A stretch of 64,000 nucleotides of DNA from Sulfurimonas aquatica (lineage in GTDB: Bacteria > Campylobacterota > Campylobacteria > Campylobacterales > Sulfurimonadaceae): assembly GCF_017357825.1 (NCBI RefSeq), contig NZ_CP046072.1, forward strand, positions 248,001 to 312,000. Reading direction: 5' to 3'. Below are positions 53,201-62,836 of this stretch, in pieces (within the stretch, counting starts at the first letter, position 1; each line of letters starts with the position of its first letter). The notes under the pieces were generated by a model that saw only the letters and a program-made list of their open reading frames with translations, made no database searches and had not been told where the DNA came from. A program made the translations under genes and the position numbers.

Positions 53201-56200
53201 CTCTCTAGCAGTTACAAGTGATAATGGATACTCTGTTCCTTATACTGTTGAGATGGTTGAGTCATTAGGTACACTCAGTGGTGTAGTGTCTCTTGGTAAA
53301 ACAGACAACTCTGGAGTAGTGGTAAGTATTGCAAACACTACTTATACAACTACAACAAACTCTATAGGTGCATACTCAATGAGTATACCAGTAGGGACAT
53401 ACACAGACTCTATCCAATTTACTCATCCAAGTTACACAACGGCAACATATGCAAATGACTTTAACATCACTGCTTCACAAACTACTTCAATAGCTAAAGT
53501 AGATATGGCGTCACTTACAGGTGGCGTTACTATTCAAGTTACAGATGGTGCAAACCCAGTTGCAAATGCAAATGTAAGAGTTATAGATGGAACTACGTTT
53601 ACAACAGATGCTAATGGTAATGTTACTCTAACAAATATCAATGTAGGAAACCAAACAGTTACAGCTTCTAAAGATGGGTATGGAATAGGAACACAAAGTG
53701 TAACAATCACTTCAAATACAACTCTAGATGCAACAGCTAATCCTATAGTACTGACACAGTTAACATTAACCGGAACAATCAATCTTCAAAACACAACAGA
53801 TAATGCAGGAGCGACAGTAACTCTAATAGGTTCAGACGTACCAGTGGCCACAACAGACTCAAGCGGTAACTTTACACTTTATGGCGTTGGAGCTGGTAAC
53901 TACCAACTTCAAGTTACAAAGACAGGATTCATAACGCAGAGTATCTCTTTAGCGGTTACTAGCGATAATGGATACTCTGTTCCTTATACTGTTGAGATGG
54001 AAATGAAGTCAGGTGTAATTAAAGGTAGTGTAAAACTAGAGAACCAAATAGATTATTCTGGTGTAGTTGTGACCTTAGATGGCACAGAATATTCTACTAT
54101 AACTGATTCAAGTGGTTTATGGAATTTATCAGTTCCAGTTGGAAACTATAGCTCAGGTGTTAGTTTCGTTAAAAAGGATTATGCACAAGGAATAGATGAT
54201 TCGACTATAACAGTAACGGAAATAGGTTCATATATCCTTTCTGAAAAAGTATTATTACAATCAAATGCATCTATAGTTGGAACTATTAGAGTTGACGATA
54301 CAGCAGATCTAAGTATTGCTGAAGTTAATATTGTTGGAATTAGTGGTGCAGCATCTGGCGTAGAGGGAATGACAAACCCAGAGCTAAATGGTGATATCTC
54401 TTTTTCATCACTCCCATTAGGTACATATCTATTAACGGTTAGCTATCCAGATGGACTCCATGAAGTTGTAACTAAAAGTGTAACACTTGACAGTACTAGC
54501 ATATTAAAAAGTATCGGAGAGATTGTATTAAGAACAAGTTTTGTAACTATTAATAGTAATGAAACATATACTAACTTATTAACAGCAACTCTAAGCATTG
54601 GTAGCTCAAACGCTACTTATATGCAGGTAACAGAAGGAAGTACTACATATCCTATAGAAGTATTTTCTAAAACTACAGATATTGTTCTAAGTAGTAACAA
54701 TGGCCTGAAAAGTGTAACAATAGACTTTTTTGATGTTAATAGCTTACCTTTAAGTTCTGTGAGTGATACAATTATTCTGGATAATATATTAAACAATAAT
54801 GGCTTTGTTATATCAGGAGCAAATACTTCTGGCGATACTTTACATATTAGTTTAGATATTGGTGAGACTAATGCAAGTGTGATTAGTTCAGTACCGGGTC
54901 TCTATACAAATTTAAAACTTTTTGACAATGGTTTAAATGGAGATGAGACAGCAGATGATGGTGTTTATGAAAGAAACTATGTTGTGCACACAGCAAGTGA
55001 ACTTGAGATAAGAGCAGAAGCAAGAGTAACGGATAAAGCTGGAAATACTGGAAATTACATTAGTTTGAACTCTTTAAAACTAAAAACAGCACCTTCAATT
55101 GAAAATGTGAATGTTTCAACAGACGCTTTAAATAATAGCATGAGTATTAGTTTTACAACAAATGAGCCAACTACTAGTTTAATCCGTTATGGAGCGAGTT
55201 TTAGTACCTTAGAGAGTAGTGAAAACATAAAAGAAACTTTATCAACAAATCATTCTATAACTTTGAGTAATTTAATAGCAAATGAAGAAGTATATTATGA
55301 GATTACAGTGAGTGACTCTTCTAATTTACAATCAAAATATAGTGCTTATGACAAGTTGGCTCCAGCAGAACCACAAAATCTAGCTGTAGTAGCAGGAAAC
55401 TCTGAAATAGGTATTTTATGGGATGGAATTGTTAGTAGTGAAGTAGCATACAACTTGTACCGTTCAGATGATGGAATTACTTTTACAAAGGTAAATACTC
55501 AAGCTTTCAAGCAAAACTACTACCTAGATGAGACAGTAGCAAACGATCAAGAGTACACATACTATGCTACAGCTGTTGATTTACAAGGTAATGAAAGTCT
55601 TTCAAGTCAAATACTTTCAGCGACCCCTCTAAGTGTATACACGGGTCCAACACCTTTAACATATAACTTAATAGATACAAATAGCATCTGGTTAAAATCA
55701 AGATCACCATATCAGGTCTCTAGTAACACTAAAGTAAAAGCTGGGGTAGAACTTATCTTGATGCCAGGTACTAAAGTCGATTTTACAAACGACTCGATTT
55801 TATTACTCGAAGGTCAGCTCAAAGGTTATGGAACAGCAGAGAACTTACTAGAACTCAACAATGGAAGTATAGTATTTGATACAACTCATGAGAGCCTATT
55901 GAATTATGCAACTCTTAACTATATGAAAATATACAAAAATATAGAAGCGGAAAATTCAAGACCATACTACTTAACAGAGATGACATTGAACGATAGTACT
56001 GTAAATGTAAGTAACAGTTTAAGTTATTCTTCTTATTCAAATTTTTATATAAAAGAGATCAATAGGTGTATGTTTAATGAATCTGGCATAGGCTCACAAT
56101 ATAATGGGCACCAACCAAAAATTGGATCTGCCAACAATTCAACATTTAATACAACAACTGTATACAGTAACTATTACATGGCATATATAAATTCAGCAAG

Positions 56201-59200
56201 TAATTCTCATTTTAGTAATGCTTCATTTTATGTTGCAAATGCTGTTGAGTCGGCATTTACTAATATAGATAAGTTAAGTGGAAATAGTTTAAGTTCCTCT
56301 GAGCTTAACAATGTGTCTGTAGAGAATATTGGTACGATAGAAAAAAGTAGTTTTACGGATGTACAAATAAGTAACTCATATTCAACATCGATAAAAGATA
56401 GTAATTTAACAAATACCAATGTTGTTATTAGTGGAGATTACTCAAAACTAACTATGCATTATTCAGTGTTAGATACAAACTCGACTATCTCTTCTAGGTA
56501 TCTTGATGCGTCTCATAACTACTGGAGTACAACGGATTTAGCCGAGATTACATTGAGAACTAGCTATAGTCCTAGTCAAATAAATGGAACTCACCTTTAC
56601 CCTATCATTACAAGTTCTGATCTATATAGTGCTGATTTTGATGGAGATACGATTCCTGATTTTATGGATTACGATAATGATAATGACGGGTATTCAGATT
56701 TACAAGAAGACTGGGCATCTGATCCTGAATATGGGTCAATATATAACCCTTTAGATGCTACATCTTTCCCTGTAGATAGTCTTGGAAATGTACTTGAAAA
56801 AGATAATGACATGGACGGATCACCAGACAGCGAAGACCTAGACGATGACAACGACGGTATAGCAGACATAGACGAAGTAAACTACGGCACAAGCCCATAC
56901 TTAAGCGATAGCGATGGAGATGGAGTAAGCGATAGCGATGAAGTAGCTTATAAATATGATCCAGTAAATAATGCTAATTATCCATTAATGGGAAATAAGT
57001 CAGGTATAAACATAGATAGTTCAAATGTAAATAGCGATGGAGTTGTATATTTAGCCGGTGGCTCAATAACTTTAACAAACGTAACCATCTCGGCAGGGAC
57101 GAAACTTACGATAGAGAAAGATACGGTAGTATATCTAAACGACTCAACCATAACCGCTACTAAAACGAATCCTATTGTGTTTAGAAGCTCGGGTGCGGGA
57201 AGCGGACTACTTTACCTTTCAAATACAAAAATGAGTTATGCGAATGTTAAGTTAGCACTTAGATTGACTTTGGTTACCAATTCTAAATTGTCTTATTCAG
57301 ATGTTGAGTTTAACAATAGTTATAATACATTAACTGATTCAACTTCATCAATTACTAGCTCGTTTATTAATGGAACAGGTGGTTCTTGGCATAACAACGG
57401 ATCAATCTTAAATAGTTATGTAACTGGTAATTATTTTTATAATCAAAGTACAGGTATTATTGACTCTTCATATGTAAAATTAACATATGATTATATTTAT
57501 AACGAAGGCGGAACAGTAATAAATAGTTATGCATTCAGAGTTTATGCACAAAGTAACTCAAAGGTTGAGAACTCAGTTATTGAAAACTTACTTGGTAGTT
57601 CAGACCATGCAGAGATAATTAATTCAGATATTAAAATGTCTACAAGTAATGCAAACTTTTTCTTTAATGGCTCATTCATTCAAGATTATTCAGGAAATTT
57701 TTATAGTGGACTGGGAACTCCAGAAGATCAAATAGGTGATGGTGTTGTAGAGACAGTATTTACCATTGATACTACAGATACAGTGATGACAGGAGCAACT
57801 TATACTGTTGATGGGATAACTAATCCAAGATCTGTTAAAAACTTTGATGAAACAATCACAGCCTATGCAAGCAGTTCTTTATGGTCCCCTCTAAATGTAG
57901 GATGCTGGTGGGATAAAAATAATCCGGATGCTTTCCCAGATAAAAACCCACTCGTAAATGTAGCAGTACTTAAAGGAAATGTTTCATTGCCTGACACAAG
58001 TGATAACTCAGGGGTAACAGTAAGCATACCAAGTACAAGTTTAACTGCAGTCACAGACACAAATGGTGACTGGAGTATCACTCTGTCTGCTAGAACTTAT
58101 GATGCTATAGAGTACTCAAAAGAGCATTACATACTAGAGAGTAAAAATATATATGCCCTGCTTGAGACTGGTACGACTACAGATTTAGGTGCTCTTGTCT
58201 TAAAGCAAAGTAGTGCTGAAGTGCATGGAACAATTAGTGTTGATGAAGCTAGTGATATAACACTCGCAACTATAACTGCATCAAGAAATGGAGTTGAGAC
58301 TATAGTAAGTCCAAGTGTAGATGGAAGTTTTGTATTCCCATCACTTCCACTAGGTGATTATCTATTTAGAGTCAACTATCCAAATGGCAGTTGGGAGAGT
58401 GTAAGTAAAGAACTTTTACTCTACTCTGGCACAACTGTTTATAGTTTAGCTAACACTCATCTACGTAACAGTTTTGTGTATATTAACAACAATGATTTAT
58501 ACACAAATAGTTTAGATGTAAACCTTTCTTTAACAAATGCTAATGCATCAACTATGCAGATAACTAATGACACGATCGTAATGGCAGAGGAAGCATTTGT
58601 AGGACTAAAACAGATAACTCTTTCAAGTGGCGATGGCGTTAAAAACATAAGTGTTAGCTTTAAAGATACACTAGGAAACCCACTTATCGCTGCACAAAGT
58701 AGCATTACCTTAGATACTACAGTGAATTTAGTAGGACTAACACATAGTGGAGCTGCTACTAAAGGAGATACTCTTCATATAACTTTAGATGCAAATGAGA
58801 CAGACGGATTTGCTTCTGTAGATATCATAGGTTTAGTTACAGGTGTAACACTTTACGATAATGGCCAGAATGGGGATAGTGTCGCCAATGATGGTAACTA
58901 TGAAGTTGACTACTTAGTTGAGAGTGCTGATGAGTTTAACATAGACATCATTGCTAGCTTTACTGATAGAGCTGGAAATATAGCTAGTGTTAATTCTACT
59001 ACTCCACTAGTCCTATCAACAATGCCAACTATTTCAAACATTCACGAAGTTTCATCTTCTAATGGGGTAACTATTAGTTTTGAGACAAATGAGGGGACTA
59101 CCTCATACATCAACTATGGCGTTAATCAAATTGATTTAAATAACACTGTAATTATAAGTAATGTAAATGAAACTATACACTCAATTTTTATCGCTTTAAA

Positions 59201-61829
59201 TCCAGGTGAAGTGCTAAACTATGCAGTGGTAGTAAATGATAGTTATGTAGATAGTGTTTTAGATTCTCAAACTGTACAAATCTCAACTCCTTCGGTAAGC
59301 GGTGTAAATGCATCTGCTGGTGATTCAGAAGTTGGACTTGTTTGGTCAGGTGTAGATGGAGCTACTGCTTATAACATCTATAGATCTCAAGATAGCAACA
59401 ACTTTACAAAAGTAAATATGACTACGATTACTGATTTATATTACCTTGATGCTACAGCAATTAATGGTATTACATACTACTACAGAGTTACATCAGTTGA
59501 TGCCGATGGTGTTGAGAGTGATAAGAGTAGTTCTTTAGTTGCAACTCCTTCTATAGATCTAGCTGGACCTACAGAGATAGATGGAGCGGTAATACTGGCA
59601 AATACTATATGGTTACCAAGTAGGTCTCCTTATAAGTTAACAAATAATGTCCTTGTAAAAGAGGAAAAAAAGTTAATCTTACTAGCAGGAACAACTGTTG
59701 AGATGTTAGGGACAGATAGACACATAATGAACAAAGGCTATATCTATGGATATGGAAGTGTTGATAGCAGAGTTACCATAGATGGCGGAAGCATAATATT
59801 TGACACTACAAATGAGAGTGCGTTGAACTTTGCTCAGCTTAATTATGTGAAGATATATAAAAATCTTGAAACTACAGATGATAGAGCTGCTAGTCCAGCA
59901 CCAATGAGTATTAATAACTCTGTGATTGAAAGTTATGCACAGTTTAATTTTTATATTAAGTCGATTGATAACACTGTACTCAATGGATTATATGGAGGTT
60001 ATTTTAATAGTACATCTTTATACTCATACCGATATCAAGGTTTTCCAAGAATAAAAACTATCACAAACTCTGTATTAAACAAAGTTAACAGTAGTGGTGA
60101 GCCAGATACAACAACCAATGCAATAGTATATGCTGATAACATTAGTAACTCCTCACTTAATGGGGCTAAGTTTTTAGTTGGAGGAAGTCTAAGTAAGTCT
60201 GTTGTTAGTTCTGCTTATGTAGTGGCTGCAGATAATATTGACGATAATAACTTCACAAATAGTTATATTAGTAACTGGAATTCTACTACACTTAATGATA
60301 ATACTTTAGTAAATACTCAAACTGATATTAGCGGAGACTACTCAAGACTAACTATGCGATACAATGTTTTAGACAGCGACTCTAAAATCACAAATGCAAA
60401 ATATCTTGATATTTCTCATAACTACTGGGGAAGTGCGGATCTTATAGCTATAGCATTACAAACAAACTACTCCCCATCTAAAGATGATAACACTCATCTT
60501 TACCCAATCATAACATCACCACTTCTCTATGAAGCGGATTTTGACAATGATGGCATAGCCGACTATAGAGACCATGATAATGACAACGATGGATACTCGG
60601 ACCTGCAAGAGGACTGGGATAGTGATCCATTATATGGATCTATTTATAGTCCACTTGATGATACTTCATATCCAGGAAGTGACACTGGGACTCTTATAGA
60701 CATTGACACAGATATGGACGGATCACCAGACAGCGAAGACCTAGACGATGATAACGACGGTATTTCAGACATAGACGAAGTAAACTATGGAACAAGTTCA
60801 TATCTAAGCGATAGTGATGGAGATGGAGTAAGCGATAGTGATGAAGTAGCTTATAAATATGATCCAGTAAATAATGCTAACTATCCATTAATGGGAAATA
60901 AGTCAGGTATAAACATAGATAGCTCAAATGTAAATAGCGATGGAGTTGTATATTTAGCAGGTGGCTCAATAACTTTAACAAATGTAACCATCTCAGCAGG
61001 TACTAAACTCACAATCGAAAAAGATACATATGTATATCTATATGATTCAACGATAGTTGCAACAAAAACTAATCCGATAGTCTTTAGAAGTTCAGGTGTG
61101 GGATCTGGAATGCTTTATCTTTCAAATACTAAAATGAGTTATGCGAATATTAAATTGGCACTTAGATTAAATTTATCAAACAATTCTAAATTGTCTTACT
61201 CTGATATTGAGTTTAGTAATAATGGGAATCAGTTAATAGATACTACTTCATCAATTATTAGTGCATTTATTAATAGTACAAATGATTATTATAACTACGG
61301 AACTATTTTAAATAGTTATGTGACTGGAAGTAGAATTATTCATAACAGCACAGGTATTATTTCTTCGTCATATATCGAATTATCTGATACTCTATACAAT
61401 AATGGAGGGATAGTTGTATATAGTTATTCGTCATCTATCTATTCTAGAAACAACTCAAAAGTTGAAAATTCAGTTATTGAAGCATTGAGTGCTTATTCTT
61501 CTGATAATGCAGAGATAATTAATTCAGATGTTAAAATCAGTTCAAGTCACAATTTCTTTTTTAATGGATCATTCATCCAAAATAGTATAGGAAGTTTTTA
61601 TGATGGATTAGGAACACCAGAAGATCAGATAGGTGATGGTGTTGCTGAAACAGTGTTTACAATAGACACAACTACTTATACAGTTGATGGTATTGTGAAT
61701 CCAAGAAGTGCTAAGAACTTTACTGACTGGACTAATGATGTAACAATAAAACAATACTTCTGGGATCCAGCAAATGTAGGGTGCCTTTGGGATATGAACA
61801 GTCCAGATGTATTCCCTCTGGCACAATAA
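50292..61829 (+). CDS. Giant surface lipoprotein with a duplicated ~1300-residue module
   Basis: A 3845-residue exported protein. MKNTILKISTVLILTVFLGAC is the signal peptide and lipobox (Cys21), then a glycine/serine linker; Ser at +2 suggests the outer membrane. Domains in order: a carboxypeptidase-regulatory-like domain (about 43-110); a helical part (110-335); a cysteine-containing domain with GIDENNDGTLS and two VCNG/LCN ends (337-425, DUF7151-like); a series of carboxypeptidase-regulatory-like beta repeats (about 440-1237), two nearly identical; then two copies of a long module, about 1238-2554 and 2555-3845. Each module runs beta repeats, a fibronectin type III domain, a beta-helix-like part, calcium-binding thrombospondin type 3 repeats (DFDGDTIPDFMDYDNDNDG), a second beta-helix-like part and a terminal VGC-W-D-x-N-x-PD-x-FP. 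No protease, sortase or C-terminal anchor motif is seen. Adhesion or matrix binding is inferred. No closely spaced partner genes. Confidence 0.85.
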   Translation: MKNTILKISTVLILTVFLGACSGGGGGSSSETPTSPITPTTKTISGTIVDGLIKDAKVCLDLDSNDACDSGEPTTTTSSTGAYTLSIDSSLNSELNIISIGGTDIATGKPFEGTLRKTINTASDSANIVVTPLTTLAQKIYKLEKLLDPTYTITKAQEKLATNLGITPAQVKANPLQDKELFAVTQKIVQATQLLTTTLQKDDSDRVVNQEVFEKVLTQVAKTVNEDSTTKDLNVTTLAGNIRTADAAVTIPNEVITAVQNYIDEVEKKIKETTTTSQLDDIQDAIDTFTAEIIAKIKTSTDIATDLQTTIDTLKGTTATSIIAVAQSSKAVMTRAVTLQSGDTTNTFITTQCGTLGGIAVYSGIDENNDGTLSISEQNPTPQVVCNGNDAPAVNFSANPLSIGNTNCPAGGIELIAGDQTTYLCNESTTQTPTTTDFTKTSTIIGTLNLVTVNAAPARKAIARLAVAIEQDEVYLIPSSINIATTEEVEAKATDATTPIPEPVIEPITVAVAADNTYEIPYLPSGEYSLVYIDDVTNEGIKIDDIYVAPDTIVTQNIESSDITVNGSVKLLAKSLQLGTDIGTATVRLNELDRNTTTDTNGSASFTGLPEGTYSVTVSKDGYVSKYVTFNIASGLETDLQTIELNSKKGKLVGKVTADVVDDLANIIVYAKSSDNSIYTTLTDSNGNYVFNALPAADGYSVIAQAHDFESSKVDNISIVNTKTSNANTITLSKAAITVGSVAGFARFGDVNASLDHAGIIVSIEGTDYEAITARDGSFILNNILAGEYTLNFTDSNHLTQTAQKSIVAGSVTNIDRVNLVPKVGNITGKIVDENSNGVEGIHITVITPSQTLTTLTDSNGVYIINGVIAGTHELIAAKPGYGVGTTLATVTENTTTDITSTPTTVTRKLLTGTINLQNTTDNAGATVTLIGSDIPAATTDTSGNFTLYGVGAGNYQLQVTKTGFITQSISLAVTSDNGYSVPYTVEMVESLGTLSGVVSLGKTDNSGVVVSIANTTYTTTTNSIGAYSMSIPVGTYTDSIQFTHPSYTTATYANDFNITASQTTSIAKVDMASLTGGVTIQVTDGANPVANANVRVIDGTTFTTDANGNVTLTNINVGNQTVTASKDGYGIGTQSVTITSNTTLDATANPIVLTQLTLTGTINLQNTTDNAGATVTLIGSDVPVATTDSSGNFTLYGVGAGNYQLQVTKTGFITQSISLAVTSDNGYSVPYTVEMEMKSGVIKGSVKLENQIDYSGVVVTLDGTEYSTITDSSGLWNLSVPVGNYSSGVSFVKKDYAQGIDDSTITVTEIGSYILSEKVLLQSNASIVGTIRVDDTADLSIAEVNIVGISGAASGVEGMTNPELNGDISFSSLPLGTYLLTVSYPDGLHEVVTKSVTLDSTSILKSIGEIVLRTSFVTINSNETYTNLLTATLSIGSSNATYMQVTEGSTTYPIEVFSKTTDIVLSSNNGLKSVTIDFFDVNSLPLSSVSDTIILDNILNNNGFVISGANTSGDTLHISLDIGETNASVISSVPGLYTNLKLFDNGLNGDETADDGVYERNYVVHTASELEIRAEARVTDKAGNTGNYISLNSLKLKTAPSIENVNVSTDALNNSMSISFTTNEPTTSLIRYGASFSTLESSENIKETLSTNHSITLSNLIANEEVYYEITVSDSSNLQSKYSAYDKLAPAEPQNLAVVAGNSEIGILWDGIVSSEVAYNLYRSDDGITFTKVNTQAFKQNYYLDETVANDQEYTYYATAVDLQGNESLSSQILSATPLSVYTGPTPLTYNLIDTNSIWLKSRSPYQVSSNTKVKAGVELILMPGTKVDFTNDSILLLEGQLKGYGTAENLLELNNGSIVFDTTHESLLNYATLNYMKIYKNIEAENSRPYYLTEMTLNDSTVNVSNSLSYSSYSNFYIKEINRCMFNESGIGSQYNGHQPKIGSANNSTFNTTTVYSNYYMAYINSASNSHFSNASFYVANAVESAFTNIDKLSGNSLSSSELNNVSVENIGTIEKSSFTDVQISNSYSTSIKDSNLTNTNVVISGDYSKLTMHYSVLDTNSTISSRYLDASHNYWSTTDLAEITLRTSYSPSQINGTHLYPIITSSDLYSADFDGDTIPDFMDYDNDNDGYSDLQEDWASDPEYGSIYNPLDATSFPVDSLGNVLEKDNDMDGSPDSEDLDDDNDGIADIDEVNYGTSPYLSDSDGDGVSDSDEVAYKYDPVNNANYPLMGNKSGINIDSSNVNSDGVVYLAGGSITLTNVTISAGTKLTIEKDTVVYLNDSTITATKTNPIVFRSSGAGSGLLYLSNTKMSYANVKLALRLTLVTNSKLSYSDVEFNNSYNTLTDSTSSITSSFINGTGGSWHNNGSILNSYVTGNYFYNQSTGIIDSSYVKLTYDYIYNEGGTVINSYAFRVYAQSNSKVENSVIENLLGSSDHAEIINSDIKMSTSNANFFFNGSFIQDYSGNFYSGLGTPEDQIGDGVVETVFTIDTTDTVMTGATYTVDGITNPRSVKNFDETITAYASSSLWSPLNVGCWWDKNNPDAFPDKNPLVNVAVLKGNVSLPDTSDNSGVTVSIPSTSLTAVTDTNGDWSITLSARTYDAIEYSKEHYILESKNIYALLETGTTTDLGALVLKQSSAEVHGTISVDEASDITLATITASRNGVETIVSPSVDGSFVFPSLPLGDYLFRVNYPNGSWESVSKELLLYSGTTVYSLANTHLRNSFVYINNNDLYTNSLDVNLSLTNANASTMQITNDTIVMAEEAFVGLKQITLSSGDGVKNISVSFKDTLGNPLIAAQSSITLDTTVNLVGLTHSGAATKGDTLHITLDANETDGFASVDIIGLVTGVTLYDNGQNGDSVANDGNYEVDYLVESADEFNIDIIASFTDRAGNIASVNSTTPLVLSTMPTISNIHEVSSSNGVTISFETNEGTTSYINYGVNQIDLNNTVIISNVNETIHSIFIALNPGEVLNYAVVVNDSYVDSVLDSQTVQISTPSVSGVNASAGDSEVGLVWSGVDGATAYNIYRSQDSNNFTKVNMTTITDLYYLDATAINGITYYYRVTSVDADGVESDKSSSLVATPSIDLAGPTEIDGAVILANTIWLPSRSPYKLTNNVLVKEEKKLILLAGTTVEMLGTDRHIMNKGYIYGYGSVDSRVTIDGGSIIFDTTNESALNFAQLNYVKIYKNLETTDDRAASPAPMSINNSVIESYAQFNFYIKSIDNTVLNGLYGGYFNSTSLYSYRYQGFPRIKTITNSVLNKVNSSGEPDTTTNAIVYADNISNSSLNGAKFLVGGSLSKSVVSSAYVVAADNIDDNNFTNSYISNWNSTTLNDNTLVNTQTDISGDYSRLTMRYNVLDSDSKITNAKYLDISHNYWGSADLIAIALQTNYSPSKDDNTHLYPIITSPLLYEADFDNDGIADYRDHDNDNDGYSDLQEDWDSDPLYGSIYSPLDDTSYPGSDTGTLIDIDTDMDGSPDSEDLDDDNDGISDIDEVNYGTSSYLSDSDGDGVSDSDEVAYKYDPVNNANYPLMGNKSGINIDSSNVNSDGVVYLAGGSITLTNVTISAGTKLTIEKDTYVYLYDSTIVATKTNPIVFRSSGVGSGMLYLSNTKMSYANIKLALRLNLSNNSKLSYSDIEFSNNGNQLIDTTSSIISAFINSTNDYYNYGTILNSYVTGSRIIHNSTGIISSSYIELSDTLYNNGGIVVYSYSSSIYSRNNSKVENSVIEALSAYSSDNAEIINSDVKISSSHNFFFNGSFIQNSIGSFYDGLGTPEDQIGDGVAETVFTIDTTTYTVDGIVNPRSAKNFTDWTNDVTIKQYFWDPANVGCLWDMNSPDVFPLAQ
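53026..53250 (+). repeat. Internal repeat A1 of the giant gene
   Basis: Encodes GTINLQNTTDNAGATVTLIG through TSDNGYSVPYTVEM and recurs almost unchanged at 53771-54000. A run of about 80 bases in the centre is identical. Confidence 0.85.
53771..54000 (+). repeat. Internal repeat A2 of the giant gene
   Basis: Second copy of A1; the encoded beta domains differ at only a few residues (IPAATTDTS against VPVATTDSS). Confidence 0.85.
54004..57954 (+). repeat. Module 1 of the large C-terminal duplication
   Basis: About 1317 codons. Its order of domains is the same as in module 2 (57955-61826); it ends in VGCWWDKNNPDAFPDKNP. Confidence 0.8.
57955..61826 (+). repeat. Module 2 of the large C-terminal duplication
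   Basis: About 1291 codons and the end of the protein (VGCLWDMNSPDVFPLAQ). The first half has drifted from module 1, the part from the calcium-binding repeats onward is nearly the same. Confidence 0.8.
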
Positions 61830-61900
61830 TAAAACCAGTAGTCTGTAAATAATACTTTATAGTTGCATCGCACCTATGAAGGTTATGTAAGCTGTAAAGC

Positions 61901-62809
61901 TTACAAAAAAGCCAATACTCTTACCGCAACAAAAATCACCCCTAAAAAGATAAATGAAGATATAAATACAAGTGCCGTGACAACTCTAGCAGAACACTCA
62001 TAGAGAGAAGCGAGATTTACATTGGCAACTGCTAGTGGCATCATAAGCTCTATAAAAATTATGCCTTTTATCATTGAATCTAAATCGACAAAGTGTAAAA
62101 CTACAAATGTGATAAGCGGAAGGATGATGAACTTAAACGCGAGTACCCAAGCTACAAGTTTTTTACTTATCTCTTTTATTTTTGTTCCATAAAGATATAT
62201 ACCAAACAAAAAGAGTTGCATTGTCATAGACGCATAAGCTCCCATCATTAATGTGTTTTGTATAACACCACTTGGTTTATAGCCGTAGACGCTTAGGAGT
62301 ATCGCAACTATAGCCGCCCAAAGAATGGGAAGTTTGAGAATGTTTATCAGTGATGTTCTTGTGTCAAATGTCCCACGGGAGTAGTAAAAGACTCCTATAG
62401 TATAAACTACAAACACGTTTACAAGGTTCACAACAGTTGTATAGGGAATAGACTCTTCACCAAAGATGGCGATGTTGATAGGGATACCGAGATTTCCAGT
62501 ATTTCCAATGATGGCGGCAACCGTAGCTATGGAGTACTCTTTTTTGTCTTCAAACAAAAACTTTGCGACTATTGCTGAAAATATCACGACTATAAGAACT
62601 ATGAAAAGGTAAATAGATGGAGCATAAAGCAGGGTGATATCTATAGGACGGATGAGAAGTCCCCAAAACGTAAGAAAGACTTGCAAAAAGTAGACGTTTA
62701 TAAGAGTGATAGTCTTATCGTCTATCTGCTCTTTGAAACTCATTTTTGCGATATAGCCCATAACTATAAAAACATAGATACTTAAAATGGAAAATATAAT
62801 TGAACTCAT
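61901..62809 (-). CDS. AEC-family transporter (auxin efflux carrier fold)
   Basis: A 302-residue inner-membrane protein with about ten hydrophobic segments. The middle GNTGNLGIPINIAIFGEESI is the typical AEC motif, followed by VNVFVVYTIGVFYY and the C-terminal ELMMPLAVANVNLASLYE half. Members move small organic acids or other solutes, often malate-like, but the substrate cannot be read here. It is convergent with the giant gene. A 7-bp hairpin (61887-61904) overlaps the stop codon. Confidence 0.85.
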   Translation of the reverse strand: MSSIIFSILSIYVFIVMGYIAKMSFKEQIDDKTITLINVYFLQVFLTFWGLLIRPIDITLLYAPSIYLFIVLIVVIFSAIVAKFLFEDKKEYSIATVAAIIGNTGNLGIPINIAIFGEESIPYTTVVNLVNVFVVYTIGVFYYSRGTFDTRTSLINILKLPILWAAIVAILLSVYGYKPSGVIQNTLMMGAYASMTMQLFLFGIYLYGTKIKEISKKLVAWVLAFKFIILPLITFVVLHFVDLDSMIKGIIFIELMMPLAVANVNLASLYECSARVVTALVFISSFIFLGVIFVAVRVLAFL

Positions 62810-62836
62810 AAGGAAATTATACTGTATAATTTTGTT

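Noticed and set aside
57863-58081. Possible frame break between modules 1 and 2
   Set aside because: The plus frame is continuous across the junction; the two modules are joined in one gene.
51231-58705. Several minus-strand open frames of 60-80 codons within the giant gene
   Set aside because: All are antisense shadows of repeated Thr/Ser/Val-rich coding sequence with no start signals.
61887-61904. GTAAGCT/AGCTTAC hairpin as terminator of the giant gene
   Set aside because: It is followed by A rather than T on the plus strand and overlaps the stop codon of the AEC gene; a terminator call is not supported.
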